DNA of 64,000 nucleotides from Alicyclobacillus sp. ALC3 (GCF_028751195.1 NZ_CP066784.1:1-64000); one strand, 5' to 3'. Counted from the stretch's first letter, positions 1 to 7,894 are shown. Translations and numbers: made by a program. Notes: generated by a model not told the origin, from the sequence alone.

Positions 1-135
1 GACCCGTTTTCTAACCGGCAGGTCAAGCGCTTGAAAGGTACTGAAGACATTCTCAGGTTACGAGTGGGCGACTTACGAGTTGTGTTTTCCATTGAAGACG
101 AAAAACTGGCTATCCTTTATTTCGATTGGGAGTAG
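1..135 (+). CDS. RelE/ParE-family toxin, C-terminal part (cut by window edge)
   Basis: An open frame enters from the left edge and ends at TAG 133-135, giving 44 residues. It contains NRQVKRLKG, LRLRVGDLRVVFSIED and a closing beta strand, the usual C-terminal half of RelE/ParE toxins (arginine-rich basic stretch, then the R-V-G-D-x-R-V-x-F core). These toxins are mRNA interferases or gyrase poisons; which one cannot be told from the tail. The antitoxin, if present, lies outside the window. The position beside the accessory region fits a mobile toxin-antitoxin module. Confidence 0.75.
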   Translation, partial: DPFSNRQVKRLKGTEDILRLRVGDLRVVFSIEDEKLAILYFDWE

Positions 136-383
136 AGGGGACATCTACAACAGGCTCTAGGTCCCTCCACTCGATGTGGAATGGAGTCATAAAAGCCACG
201 AATCTTTCATGTGAAACCCAGAGCGACTTGGTGCTGAACCTGCATAAACATGCAGAATGTAGCTCGCAGGTCTTGTTGCACGTAGGGGCAGCGATGCGCA
301 ACTAGACAGCAGACAAATAGGTGAAACATCATGTTTCTTACCGTAAGCTTACGTATACATGCAAGGTGGAGGGGGCATGACAC

Positions 384-908
384 TTGACCCACGATAGTGC
401 ATTGCTCGTTATAGACGTTCAGGTTGGTATGTTTTTGGAGAACAATCCGGTTCATTCGGGCGATTTATTGCTTGAGCGAATTGGAGGACTAATAACGATG
501 GCGCGAGCAAGTGGCGCTCCAGTGTTTTACGTCCAACATAATGCCGGTGCAGGCAAGACGCTTGAACCGAACACGTTTGGATGGAATATTCACCCTGAAA
601 TCGCTCCAATTGATGGCGATATCATCATTCAAAAGAGTACACCAGATGCGTTCCATGAAACGAATCTTCAAGAGGAATTGGGTGCCAAGCGTGTTAGAAG
701 ACTTGTCATAGCTGGTATCCAAACTGAATTATGTGTTGATACGACAAGTCGTCGAGCCTTCAGTCTTGGGTACGATGTTGTAGTTGTAAGCGACGCTCAC
801 AGTACATGGGATCGAGGGAATCTGAAAGCCAGGGAAATTATAGCCCATCATAACGATTTACTTAGATGGTTTGCTGAAACCGAAGAAGCCTCCACGGTAA
901 CGTTTTGA
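384..908 (+). CDS. Isochorismatase-family cysteine hydrolase
   Basis: 174 aa, cytoplasmic. The cysteine-hydrolase triad is visible: D11 (VIDVQ), K84 (IIQKSTPDAF) and C117 (IAGIQTELCVDTT). The family includes isochorismatases, nicotinamidases and N-carbamoylsarcosine amidases; the substrate cannot be assigned, and there are no siderophore or NAD genes nearby. TTG start at 384, chosen because AAGGTGGAGGGGG lies just upstream and the ATG at 377 is in another frame and stops at once. A repeat copy (948-1008) follows. Confidence 0.85.
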   Translation: MTHDSALLVIDVQVGMFLENNPVHSGDLLLERIGGLITMARASGAPVFYVQHNAGAGKTLEPNTFGWNIHPEIAPIDGDIIIQKSTPDAFHETNLQEELGAKRVRRLVIAGIQTELCVDTTSRRAFSLGYDVVVVSDAHSTWDRGNLKAREIIAHHNDLLRWFAETEEASTVTF

Positions 909-947
909 TAAGAGCGAAAGCCTCAGTAAAATGACGAGGCTGCTGGT

Positions 948-1008
948 GAATGATTAAGCGACGTCTAAGCGGAACCGCTTCTTGAACACCGGGGCAGGTT
1001 ACTTCAGG
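948..1008 (+). repeat. Two-block intergenic repeat, copy 1
   Basis: Block 1 GAATGATTAAGCG (948-960); block 2 TTGAACACCGGGGCAGG with hairpin arms GAAcACC / GGTtacTTC around GGGGCA (982-1008). The blocks start 34 bases apart. Between them is a perfect short palindrome AAGCGG-aa-CCGCTT. Same orientation as the other copies in the first 8 kb. Confidence 0.6.
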
Positions 1009-1035
1009 TAAAATCATACAGGGTGGTGGTGCGTT

Positions 1036-1479
1036 TTGAACCGTTTAACCGCAAGGGGACTCACGGTAGTTTGTGTAGTGTCGTTGTGTCTGAACGGATA
1101 CTTTGCTGTCCGCCATTTCGCTCAGCGTTCTTCGGATTATCACGCTATGGCCATGGTTCCTTATTACCTCTCACTCGCACTTGTCTCTTATACAATTGAG
1201 TTCAACAAGAAGGAATATCCGAACACTCACTACCAACCAGGCCACACTGACCTGCAGATGGCGTATACAGCCTTTCAAGCTTCTAATTCCTTGTACGGGG
1301 AGTACGGATACAATACGACTTCAATTAACGGTTTTCTCGATCAGCTCAGAAACTCATCTGATTCGAGTGCTTATCATGATTTGGTTGCCATCAAGCCATA
1401 TTTGTCTAACACGTTTGTCAAACCATCACAGATTCAACCTCTGTTTAATGCAATAGCCGACGAATATAAAAACATGTAA
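1036..1479 (+). CDS. Hypothetical membrane-anchored protein
   Basis: 147 aa. TTG start at 1036 after a GGGTGGTGG stretch. Residues about 7-28 form one hydrophobic segment (signal anchor); the rest is a hydrophilic, Tyr/Asn/Ser-rich domain probably outside the membrane. No family recognised. Flanked on both sides by copies of the two-block repeat, like its neighbours. Confidence 0.55.
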   Translation: MNRLTARGLTVVCVVSLCLNGYFAVRHFAQRSSDYHAMAMVPYYLSLALVSYTIEFNKKEYPNTHYQPGHTDLQMAYTAFQASNSLYGEYGYNTTSINGFLDQLRNSSDSSAYHDLVAIKPYLSNTFVKPSQIQPLFNAIADEYKNM

Positions 1480-1576
1480 TCGCAGATTCAGCCCGCACTG
1501 GTTACTGGTTGAATCACGCAGATCCTTCTGTAGCTCTCGGGGGCTTGGACTGAATAACGATGCGGCTGCGCCCTTC

Positions 1577-1636
1577 GCATGATTATACAGTTCAAGGCGG
1601 TTGACGCTTGTGTCACAAGGGGCAGAAGAGTGCGAC
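1577..1636 (+). repeat. Two-block intergenic repeat, copy 2
   Basis: Block 1 GCATGATTATACAG (1577-1590); block 2 with AAGGGGCAG and outer arms GTC...GAC (to 1636). Block 1 to GGGGCAG is 42 bases, matching other copies. Confidence 0.6.
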
Positions 1637-1681
1637 AGTTGGTCTATGCAGGTGTCGAGGTGAAAGGCGGGCGAAGAAAAC

Positions 1682-2029
1682 ATGCCGTGGGTGATTTTGT
1701 TTATCGTGTTCTCTCTGTCGTGCAGTTTAGTGGTGTTAATAGTAAACCCCAGATGGAGGGATGCGTCTCACTTTGCAAAGCCTCTTTTCCCCATATTGCT
1801 GATTGCATGTTTTTCGTTCATCGGTAACGGCTTTCACCAAGTATGGATGAGTGCAAAATTCTCTATCCGTTACAATCATTTGAACCAGTCGTTATTTACT
1901 GAGTCTCATAACATGCTCGTTCTATCGCGGAACGAATCTCTTGTATGCGTTGTCTTTTGCAGTTGTTTATCCGTGTGGTTCGCTTACGAATTGACGAGAA
2001 TCCTTCTCAACAGGAAGCACAGTCTGTAA
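1682..2029 (+). CDS. Hypothetical small membrane protein
   Basis: 115 aa, ATG start at 1682. Three hydrophobic segments: about residues 2-21 (PWVILFIVFSLSCSLVVLIV), 33-55 and 88-108, separated by a loop with basic and polar residues; a short basic C-terminus (RKHSL) is probably cytoplasmic. No family recognised and no clear substrate. It lies between two repeat copies and is AT-richer than the core genome to the right. Confidence 0.5.
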   Translation: MPWVILFIVFSLSCSLVVLIVNPRWRDASHFAKPLFPILLIACFSFIGNGFHQVWMSAKFSIRYNHLNQSLFTESHNMLVLSRNESLVCVVFCSCLSVWFAYELTRILLNRKHSL

Positions 2030-2080
2030 AACTGCAGTTCCATTTGCGGGGACAAAAGGTCTCCGTAATCTACCTGGAAA

Positions 2081-2134
2081 GATGATTGAGTGGGACGCTT
2101 TGCTATTGACCTATCGGGCAGCAATATGCAGTGC
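2081..2134 (+). repeat. Two-block intergenic repeat, copy 3 (shortened)
   Basis: Block 1 GATGATTGAG (2081-2090); block 2 CTATCGGGCAGCAATATGC (from 2111). The distance between blocks is about 8 bases shorter than in other copies. Confidence 0.5.
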
Positions 2135-2227
2135 ACTCACCGGTAGCGCGAACTCTAGCACATGGGGATTCATACACGTTGAACTGACCGGCTGGGTACG
2201 TGTAACCGGTAAGGAGAGTGACTCGAT

Positions 2228-2965
2228 TTGTATCGGGGAAAGTGGCTGGTTGTGGCGATTTGTGGAGCAATCCTTCCGATGGCAACGGGATGTGGAAGCG
2301 TCCCGCACGAGAATGCATCATCAAACTCAACTAATAGTGGCTCTCTTATCGCCGCTCATGCGAACGAAGTGTCGGACAGTGGGAATAGCTCTACTGCGGT
2401 TGAATACCCAGCCCCAAGGTCCGTACGCAATGTGATATTGGCAAAGACACAAATTCCACGGCGCGCTGGGCAGCTACTTGAGCTGGTTGACGTAAAGGGA
2501 CAGTATGTGGACAACACCATTGTTGGTCCGTTTCAAGGGAACAACTGGACAGGACAGTTTCAACTGCGTGTTGTGAACTCGACAGGTAACACTCTGTCGA
2601 AACTGTCATTGCCAAATAACAAGTTCACACGACTCCTTTTCATGGGGAAGTTCCAGTTCCACTTTGCTGATTACAACGGAGACGGTTACCCCGATTTCAC
2701 ATTGGGACAATATGCGGGCAGTAACGGTAACTGGTACGAGATTTTTGAGGTCAACGCTCATGGAATAGTACAGTTGCAGACCAAACCTACCGCTCAACTT
2801 TTTGCTTCAGATTTCGCTTACTCACCACTCTTCCAGCAAGTGAAGCCCGATGGATTCCGAATAAAATACTACGACAACGCTAAGCCCGGGTGGTATCAAG
2901 CCACATACTCATGGCGCAACGGTACATTTGAGCAAACGAGCATACGTAAGGCTTCGTCAAGCTAA
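2228..2965 (+). CDS. Putative lipoprotein with a calcium-loop (FG-GAP/VCBS-like) segment
   Basis: 245 aa. TTG start at 2228 with AAGGAGAG at 2211-2218. The N-terminus is a lipoprotein signal ending in the lipobox MATGC (cysteine at residue 22), then a Ser/Asn-rich linker. Around residues 141-150 the segment DYNGDGYPDF is a canonical D-x-N-G-D-G-x-x-D calcium loop, as in FG-GAP/VCBS repeat and dockerin-type proteins. The rest looks like beta strands. Probably tethered to the outer face of the membrane; function unknown. Confidence 0.65.
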   Translation: MYRGKWLVVAICGAILPMATGCGSVPHENASSNSTNSGSLIAAHANEVSDSGNSSTAVEYPAPRSVRNVILAKTQIPRRAGQLLELVDVKGQYVDNTIVGPFQGNNWTGQFQLRVVNSTGNTLSKLSLPNNKFTRLLFMGKFQFHFADYNGDGYPDFTLGQYAGSNGNWYEIFEVNAHGIVQLQTKPTAQLFASDFAYSPLFQQVKPDGFRIKYYDNAKPGWYQATYSWRNGTFEQTSIRKASSS

Positions 2966-3027
2966 ATCTTATCGGCTACATTCCACCAATCTCTACAGGG
3001 TTGCCGCACGGTGTGGCTATGAAACTC

Positions 3028-3083
3028 GAATGATTATGCAGCTTCAGCAATTGATGTTTACTCAACTAAGGGGCAGTTAAACT
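3028..3083 (+). repeat. Two-block intergenic repeat, copy 4
   Basis: Block 1 GAATGATTATGCAG (3028-3041); block 2 AACTAAGGGGCAGTTAAACT (3064-3083). One of the best-kept copies, 42 bases from block 1 to GGGGCAG. It ends about 45 bases before the start of the acetyltransferase. Confidence 0.65.
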
Positions 3084-3126
3084 GAAGAAAACCGCACAGT
3101 TCCCCATATCAAAGGAGTGTCACTAA

Positions 3127-3690
3127 ATGAGCGACGTAATCAAGTACCTTCAGGGAGAGAAAGTCTACCTACGCTGTCTTGAACCTGAAGATGCAAATGA
3201 TATGTACCGTCAGGTAAATAATGATCTGGAAGGTCGGCGTTTAACTGGTACGCAACGACCGTTCACGAGGCATCAAATCGAGAGCTACATTGAAGGAATC
3301 CCTCAAGACAGTACACGAGTTCAATTCGGGATTTTCCTGCAGGAGAACGACCAATTGATTGGCGATGTAGCCATTATGGACATGGACAATCCCATGAATC
3401 GCAGTGGAATCTTCAGAATCGCCATTGATACTCAATTTGCTGGGCAAGGATACGGGACTGAAGCTACGAATTTGACGTTAGACTATGGATTCGGAACTTT
3501 GAATTTGCATCGTATACAGCTAGACGTTTACTCGATTAACGAAAGAGCGATTCACGTTTACGAGAAGGTTGGTTTTAAGCGTGAAGGTGTTCTGAGAGAT
3601 GCACACTACTACAATAACGCCTACTACGACACCATTATCATGAGCATATTGGAGGACGAGTATCAATCTTTGCATGGTAAGCGTTCTTAA
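3127..3690 (+). CDS. GNAT N-acetyltransferase (RimJ/RimL type)
   Basis: 187 aa, cytoplasmic. ATG at 3127 after AAAGGAGTGTCACTAA. Opens with EKVYLRCLEPEDANDM, the RimJ/RimL-like first strand, and carries the acetyl-CoA pyrophosphate loop at about 103-113 (QFAGQGYGTEA), then LHRIQLDVYSINERAIHVYEKVGFKREG, the usual motif B and C-terminal part. It would transfer acetyl from acetyl-CoA to an amine; the acceptor (protein N-terminus, polyamine or small molecule) cannot be told. Such genes are common in cassette-like accessory regions. Confidence 0.85.
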   Translation: MSDVIKYLQGEKVYLRCLEPEDANDMYRQVNNDLEGRRLTGTQRPFTRHQIESYIEGIPQDSTRVQFGIFLQENDQLIGDVAIMDMDNPMNRSGIFRIAIDTQFAGQGYGTEATNLTLDYGFGTLNLHRIQLDVYSINERAIHVYEKVGFKREGVLRDAHYYNNAYYDTIIMSILEDEYQSLHGKRS

Positions 3691-3713
3691 ACTAAGGGGC
3701 AGGAGAGCACAGG
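3687..3713 (+). repeat. Two-block intergenic repeat, copy 5 (block 2 only)
   Basis: TTAAACTAAGGGGCAGG (3687-3703), overlapping the stop region of the acetyltransferase gene. A TGCATGG upstream (3671) may be a worn block 1 at shortened distance inside the coding sequence. Confidence 0.45.
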
Positions 3714-3754
3714 AGTGCATTGGCGATTCACATTTGCGAATTGGGGTGATTTAC

Positions 3755-4264
3755 ATGAGAATACCCAAAGATAATATATCTAGGACGAATTTTTATTTCG
3801 TATTTGGCTTCGTCATAGCGGGGTTACTATTTGCACTTACCGAGGTTGGGATTCACGTTCATCGACATGCGGAACTATCTAAATATTCTTCGTTTCGTGT
3901 CCTGGTTAGGGGAGAGTCGGTATTATACATTCCGGGAGCACAGGGACAAGCGGCAGTCATTCACCCGGTATCAGTTGGCGATCGAACCATGCTTTACGAC
4001 CATCTCGATGCGAGTTTAGGGTCTAATGGCGCGGCTTACATTCTCTCCAGTGCCTTAAATGATGGTAATAATGAGATAGCGTTTAGGGTGGAACCGGAAT
4101 TGAATGGGGACTTTACACTTGCCACTCCTGGAGAGGCTGGACTAGTGACCTATATTCGGACCCGGAATGGTCCACAGGTGGTCAAGGTTCTGGCTCCAGG
4201 GACGTGGTACACGGTAAGGCAAGTCGGGCGATGGTTTACCATCAAACTCGTGTGGGACAAGTGA
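3755..4264 (+). CDS. Hypothetical membrane-anchored protein
   Basis: 169 aa from ATG 3755, preferred to an upstream start that would overlap the previous gene and the repeat; TTGGGGTGA lies ahead of it. Residues about 12-32 (FYFVFGFVIAGLLFALTEVG) form one membrane anchor; the remainder looks like a beta-rich extracytoplasmic domain. The end of the protein (YTVRQVGRWFTIKLVWDK) resembles nothing I can name. Repeat copies lie on both sides. Confidence 0.55.
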   Translation: MRIPKDNISRTNFYFVFGFVIAGLLFALTEVGIHVHRHAELSKYSSFRVLVRGESVLYIPGAQGQAAVIHPVSVGDRTMLYDHLDASLGSNGAAYILSSALNDGNNEIAFRVEPELNGDFTLATPGEAGLVTYIRTRNGPQVVKVLAPGTWYTVRQVGRWFTIKLVWDK

Positions 4265-4277
4265 ACTCCAAACTCAT

Positions 4278-4338
4278 CGAATATGGGCTGAACGAACAAT
4301 GGTCAATGGCTTCTTGAACTAATGGGAGAAATCGTGAG
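4278..4338 (+). repeat. Two-block intergenic repeat, copy 6 (diverged)
   Basis: Block 1 GAATATGGGCTG (4279-4290); block 2 CTTGAACTAATGGGAG (4313-4328). The loop has drifted from GGGGCAG to TGGGAGA, but order, spacing and orientation match the others. Confidence 0.4.
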
Positions 4339-4433
4339 TAAAGTCATTTTGTTTCGCATCTCTGCAAGTACATCACAACGGCACAGCAGGTACTTCGTTA
4401 CACCGAGATGACCGAAGGAATTAACTAACCAAC

Positions 4434-5057
4434 TCACCAAAGGGGTCGCTGGCTCTCCGCTACCCCAGGCGGGTTAGATACTCCCGTTAAGTCGAGGTTC
4501 CAAGATGGATTAACAAAATCACGGCTCATCGCCTGCTCTAGAAACAGTGTCCACGATGCATGCTTAGATGTCTTAACTACAAAAAACCTTTTTACGTACC
4601 TGCCACTTTTCGCGTCACTTTCATTCTGGGGCTTCATCACTAAATTAAGAACTCCAACATAAATTTTGACTTCGCAAAACTGGCTCAAGTCCAACGGTGC
4701 TCCTCCCCAGTTGGAAGTAATATCGTGAAACTGCTCAAGTTGAGCACGGTTGATTCCCTCTGGGTAGGTGATCATTGCTCGGGACTCGTATATTGCTTTG
4801 GTCCTGGGTGTCATTAATGACAGTGCTTTGTTAACTTCATGTCGGTCCAAGTGCTGATAAAAGAGTAGCGGCACTCTTGCTGCCTTCGCATCGGGCTCTG
4901 CCACAAAATTTGGTGGGAGATTCTCACGATGGGTGACGACCGATATTTCCGTGTTTGAACTCAATGCTGAGACAGTGCTCTGCGGAAACGTCAGCGAAAT
5001 CAGGATTGCAGGTATTATGAGGAAAGTCGACCCAGCCACCAAACCACCCCTAACCAC
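4434..5057 (-). CDS. Hypothetical secreted or membrane-anchored protein
   Basis: 207 aa, the only minus-strand gene among the first repeats. GTG start at 5057 after AAAAGGTGG; a second GTG about six codons in, after AGGGGTGG, is possible. Residues 1-32 are a signal peptide or anchor (VAGSTFLIIPAILISLTF). The mature part has a repeated helix-type segment around LDRHEVNKALSLMTPRTKAIYE and then strands, reminiscent of small NTF2-like secreted domains, but I cannot assign a family. Repeat copies 6 and 7 flank it in the same orientation as elsewhere although the gene is reversed. Confidence 0.6.
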   Translation of the reverse strand: MVRGGLVAGSTFLIIPAILISLTFPQSTVSALSSNTEISVVTHRENLPPNFVAEPDAKAARVPLLFYQHLDRHEVNKALSLMTPRTKAIYESRAMITYPEGINRAQLEQFHDITSNWGGAPLDLSQFCEVKIYVGVLNLVMKPQNESDAKSGRYVKRFFVVKTSKHASWTLFLEQAMSRDFVNPSWNLDLTGVSNPPGVAESQRPLW

Positions 5058-5086
5058 CTTTTCGACGTAGTTTGGACGACCAAGTG

Positions 5087-5149
5087 TTGACTATACGCAT
5101 GGGCGAATTAATTCCAAGGTTCTTGAACTATTGGGGGCATATCTGCAGG
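5087..5149 (+). repeat. Two-block intergenic repeat, copy 7
   Basis: Block 1 ACTATACGCATGG (5090-5102); block 2 CTTGAACTATTGGGGGCATA (5122-5141). About 44 bases between block 1 and GGGGCAT. Confidence 0.5.
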
Positions 5150-5167
5150 AAGCAGAGCCGGACGTCG

Positions 5168-5229
5168 GTGCATAAAGATTCGACGGCGCTCCGGCTTCGT
5201 TACGGAGCTATCGGGCAGGATAGTGCAGC
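5168..5229 (+). repeat. Two-block intergenic repeat, copy 8
   Basis: Block 1 GTGCATAAAGATT (5168-5180); block 2 is a clean hairpin GCTATC-GGGCAG-GATAGTGC (5207-5226). Only 18 bases separate it from copy 7, so this gap holds two copies head to tail. Confidence 0.6.
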
Positions 5230-5253
5230 ACCCGGCTTGTGGGAGGCGCATGG

Positions 5254-5382
5254 ATGAGCCAGGCTAACCCTGTAGCGTCTCAATTACAAACGCATGGCAT
5301 TCATCTTAATTGGTTTGTCATTATTGGAGTTCTCATATTGATCGTCCTCATTGTGTTCTTCGTCAGGAAAAGTGAACATTAA
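5254..5382 (+). CDS. Small single-pass membrane protein (42 aa)
   Basis: ATG at 5254 with GGGAGG at 5241-5246 (7-base spacing), stop TAA 5380-5382. The first 20 residues are polar; then WFVIIGVLILIVLIVFF forms one strong transmembrane helix followed by the basic end VRKSEH. An ATG four bases earlier stops after five codons. Too short for family assignment. The hydrophobic pattern plus ribosome site make it credible. Confidence 0.5.
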   Translation: MSQANPVASQLQTHGIHLNWFVIIGVLILIVLIVFFVRKSEH

Positions 5383-5426
5383 CCTTTTCAGGGCTTGAAC
5401 TCAATGACCCTTCGCCTGCCCCCGTC

Positions 5427-5486
5427 GCATGAATATGCAGTAAGTGCTGAAGGCTGCCTGTGGGACTTAGGGGCAGTATTTGCGAC
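5427..5486 (+). repeat. Two-block intergenic repeat, copy 9
   Basis: Block 1 GCATGAATATGCAG (5427-5440), itself a near-palindrome; block 2 GGGACTTAGGGGCAGTATTT (5462-5481). Block 1 to GGGGCAG is 43 bases. An AT-rich stretch (5500-5560) with TATAAT at 5510 follows before the transporter. Confidence 0.6.
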
Positions 5487-5651
5487 AGAAGACTATCTCA
5501 TATATGGAATATAATATACAATATGATTAGTAAGATATTGGGGTTAGTGTGACTGTGACTGTACATTGAGCTTATTAACAGTTTGAGAGCCTGATTCTAT
5601 GTAAACTGACGTGGATAGGAGGCGACCACGGCGGGTAACTCAAAGAGTGCA

Positions 5652-6821
5652 GTGAATTTGCGACAGTCTGTAATGTATAGCTCTTTTCCACTCGGCATCA
5701 TGCCCTTTTTGCTCCCTGTTTATGGCATGCGTCTTGGGGGGAACGCAGAAGTTATCGGAGGACTCTTTTCTGTTGTTGGCATGGTCAACCTTGTGATACG
5801 ACCACTTGTTGGAAAAGCAACCGACCATTATGGTAGAAGACGATTTTTCATAGTGTCGTTCTTGGTCTATGCAATTGCAATGGCTCTGTACTCTTTTGCC
5901 TCGACCATGCCCATCCTCTATGCAGCGAGGATTTTGCAGGGGGTCGGCGGATCTCTGATGTGGACATCAGCCTACGCCATTATTGGTGACATCAGTGATG
6001 CGAATAAGCAAGGTAAGTCCATTGGACGTCTGCAGGGCTCTTCCTCCAGCGGAAGGCTATTAGGAGCGGTGCTGGGTTTCATGATCCTCAGCTATTTTCC
6101 ATTGTTAGCTGGTTGGTCTGTGTTGTTCAAGGTATATGCCTGTATTTCGCTTTACGCCGGATACCTTGCCTACAAGCACATACCAGAGACAATACGTGAA
6201 CGAGTCGACGACTATCCCCAGGACTTCCATCGTACTTCACCTGAATTTCGTAAATTACTTGCTATTGTCTTCATCAGTTCTCTATCCGCATCGATGTTAA
6301 GCCCCTTACTGATGGTCTTCCTTCAAAATCGGTTTACCACGGATATTGGCAAATTAGCGACTGCCTATATTCCTGCTGCTATCGTTTACGCATACCTTAC
6401 ACCCAGGATGGGCGGACTCAGTGACAAGTACAATCGAGCCAAACTCATTCTTGTCGGGCTGCTGTCCTCTGGGATTGTCTCCCTGGCATTCCCCGTTAGC
6501 CCCAGCATTATCGTTCTGTCTGTCCTATGGGCACTTGAATCCATTGGAGCTGTCATCGCTGCGCCTGCCGAAGCGGCACTTGTGTCTGATATGACAGGCA
6601 CAAATATTCGTGGCGCCGCATACGGAAGGTATTTATCCGCTGCAAGCATGGGAACTGTAGTTGGCCCTCTAGTGGGAGGTTGGCTGTACTACAGATTTAA
6701 TCACTCGCTTCCCTTTTATATAAATGGGCTTTTAATGATGTTGGATGGTTTTGTTGCAGTATTGTTTCTTCGAAATTACCGGGCCCATGGTGTACACCAG
6801 CATACGACTAGCGTTAATTGA
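5652..6821 (+). CDS. MFS transporter
   Basis: 389 aa, about 12 transmembrane helices. The loop 2-3 signature is clear (GKATDHYGRRRFF, about residues 53-65), as is the second-half counterpart (LTPRMGGLSDKYNRAK). Drug/metabolite efflux type; substrate unknown. GTG at 5652 is the first usual start codon in frame, yet the only strong ribosome site (AGGAGG, 5617-5622) is 30 bases upstream and the frame is open from there, with ACG 5 bases after it; the true start may be non-standard. Helix 1 then begins almost at the N-terminus. Confidence 0.85.
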   Translation: MNLRQSVMYSSFPLGIMPFLLPVYGMRLGGNAEVIGGLFSVVGMVNLVIRPLVGKATDHYGRRRFFIVSFLVYAIAMALYSFASTMPILYAARILQGVGGSLMWTSAYAIIGDISDANKQGKSIGRLQGSSSSGRLLGAVLGFMILSYFPLLAGWSVLFKVYACISLYAGYLAYKHIPETIRERVDDYPQDFHRTSPEFRKLLAIVFISSLSASMLSPLLMVFLQNRFTTDIGKLATAYIPAAIVYAYLTPRMGGLSDKYNRAKLILVGLLSSGIVSLAFPVSPSIIVLSVLWALESIGAVIAAPAEAALVSDMTGTNIRGAAYGRYLSAASMGTVVGPLVGGWLYYRFNHSLPFYINGLLMMLDGFVAVLFLRNYRAHGVHQHTTSVN

Positions 6822-6841
6822 CGCCACTGGGGCTGTAGTGT

Positions 6842-6899
6842 GTATGAAAATACATGTTGCAGGTTTTCTGTTTATTGCACTCTCGGGCAGTAAAACGCC
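6842..6899 (+). repeat. Two-block intergenic repeat, copy 10
   Basis: Block 1 GTATGAAAATACATG (6842-6856), a near-palindrome; block 2 ATTGCACTCTCGGGCAGTAA (6874-6893). Spacing 42 bases from block 1 to CGGGCAG. Confidence 0.5.
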
Positions 6900-6921
6900 T
6901 TTGATGGGGTGGTGAGTTTTG

Positions 6922-7098
6922 ATGTTTTCTGTTGCTGGTTTTGTATTGATATTCACCATTATAGTGTTCCAAGTGATTTTTCAAGTATTGCTACGGAACG
7001 GCAAGATTAAAGACAATTTTGATGTATTCTGGGTTCTGGTTTGTGGAGCGGTGGCGGCGGGAATATGCAGTGTGGCTCTGGTGTACCTAATTCATTGA
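6922..7098 (+). CDS. Small two-helix membrane protein (58 aa)
   Basis: ATG at 6922 with GGGGTGGTGA just upstream, stop TGA 7096-7098. Two hydrophobic segments: residues about 2-22 (FSVAGFVLIFTIIVFQVIF) and 39-57 (VFWVLVCGAVAAGICSVAL), joined by the polar loop LRNGKIKDNFD. Probably a membrane hairpin. No homologue recognised. It stops 69 bases before the next gene and may be co-transcribed with it. Confidence 0.5.
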   Translation: MFSVAGFVLIFTIIVFQVIFQVLLRNGKIKDNFDVFWVLVCGAVAAGICSVALVYLIH

Positions 7099-7166
7099 CA
7101 AGTCGTTGTTGTAGTATCGGAGCAGGAAAACGTAGTACTATGTATTTTCTCCGCAGGGGTGATTTT

Positions 7167-7580
7167 TTGTCAAAGGTAAAACGCTGGTGGTTTCCCACAT
7201 TGGTTGCTCTCATTATTCTTTTCGTGTGTGGCTTTTGGTTTTTCACTCGACCATTGATTTCTTATCAACAGGCTCTACGAATCGCAAACGAAAAAGTGAA
7301 GAATGTAGCCTCAAGTTCACAGGTACAGTTCGGTGAGGTTGGACTGGCTTGGTACGACAATGGACGACTGTTTGATCCACGTAGAGTGTACATCGTTACT
7401 GGTCAGGACAATGCTCGACAGTTCACTATCAACTACGTGCAAGCACTTGTTGATGCTCGAAACGGCAAGGTGATTGCTATCTATAGCATTGACCATCCAT
7501 ATCAAAACATGTTTTCACAGACAAGTGTGAGGGAAGCCGAACAGGTAGCGGAAAACTTTTCAAAACCCCCAAAACAGTGA
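7167..7580 (+). CDS. Hypothetical membrane-anchored protein, PepSY-like
   Basis: 137 aa from TTG 7167, chosen because AGGGGTGA lies 5-6 bases upstream; upstream in-frame starts lack a ribosome site and overlap the preceding small gene. Residues about 8-27 (FPTLVALIILFVCGFWFF) anchor it; the outside part begins ISYQQALRIANEKVKN and has QALVDARNGKVIAIYS, which resembles the helix-strand order of PepSY-type domains (compare YpmB). Function unknown. Confidence 0.6.
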   Translation: MSKVKRWWFPTLVALIILFVCGFWFFTRPLISYQQALRIANEKVKNVASSSQVQFGEVGLAWYDNGRLFDPRRVYIVTGQDNARQFTINYVQALVDARNGKVIAIYSIDHPYQNMFSQTSVREAEQVAENFSKPPKQ

Positions 7581-7590
7581 TGAAATTTGT

Positions 7591-7620
7591 GGGACTAACG
7601 GGGGCGTTAGTTCAACAGCG
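7591..7620 (+). repeat. Two-block intergenic repeat, copy 11 (block 2, clean hairpin)
   Basis: GACTAAC-GGGGGC-GTTAGTTC (7592-7612): a near-perfect stem around a G-rich loop. Block 1 is at best a worn GTGATGAAATTTG near 7577. This is the last copy on the right. Confidence 0.55.
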
Positions 7621-7894
7621 GTCGCCCGTCAAAGTTAATTTATATCCGGAAGTTTACATACAATTCACAGTTGTTCTCTGTATGTGAGCTAGCTAAGGAC
7701 GTTCGAAAACTCTGTAAATGTGAGTCGTTAAGACAAGACCGTCGTTCATGAAGAGGCAGTAGCCCACTGTGCCGGATAGGTGACGTGAGGGCTCTCCTTG
7801 CGGGACGGAGGTCAAAATGCGATGCTTTATGAACCAATCATGGAGGGAGAATGAGTCCATGTTGGACGCCATTCCCCTCGGCTTATCAGCTCAG

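Noticed and set aside
5072..5257. 61-aa plus-strand frame
   Set aside because: Lies over two repeat copies and the promoter side of the divergent gene; no ribosome site.
948..7620. Calling the repeats integron attC sites
   Set aside because: The conserved attC ends (GTTRRRY and complement) are not consistently present and no integrase is in the window, so only a cassette-like arrangement is claimed.
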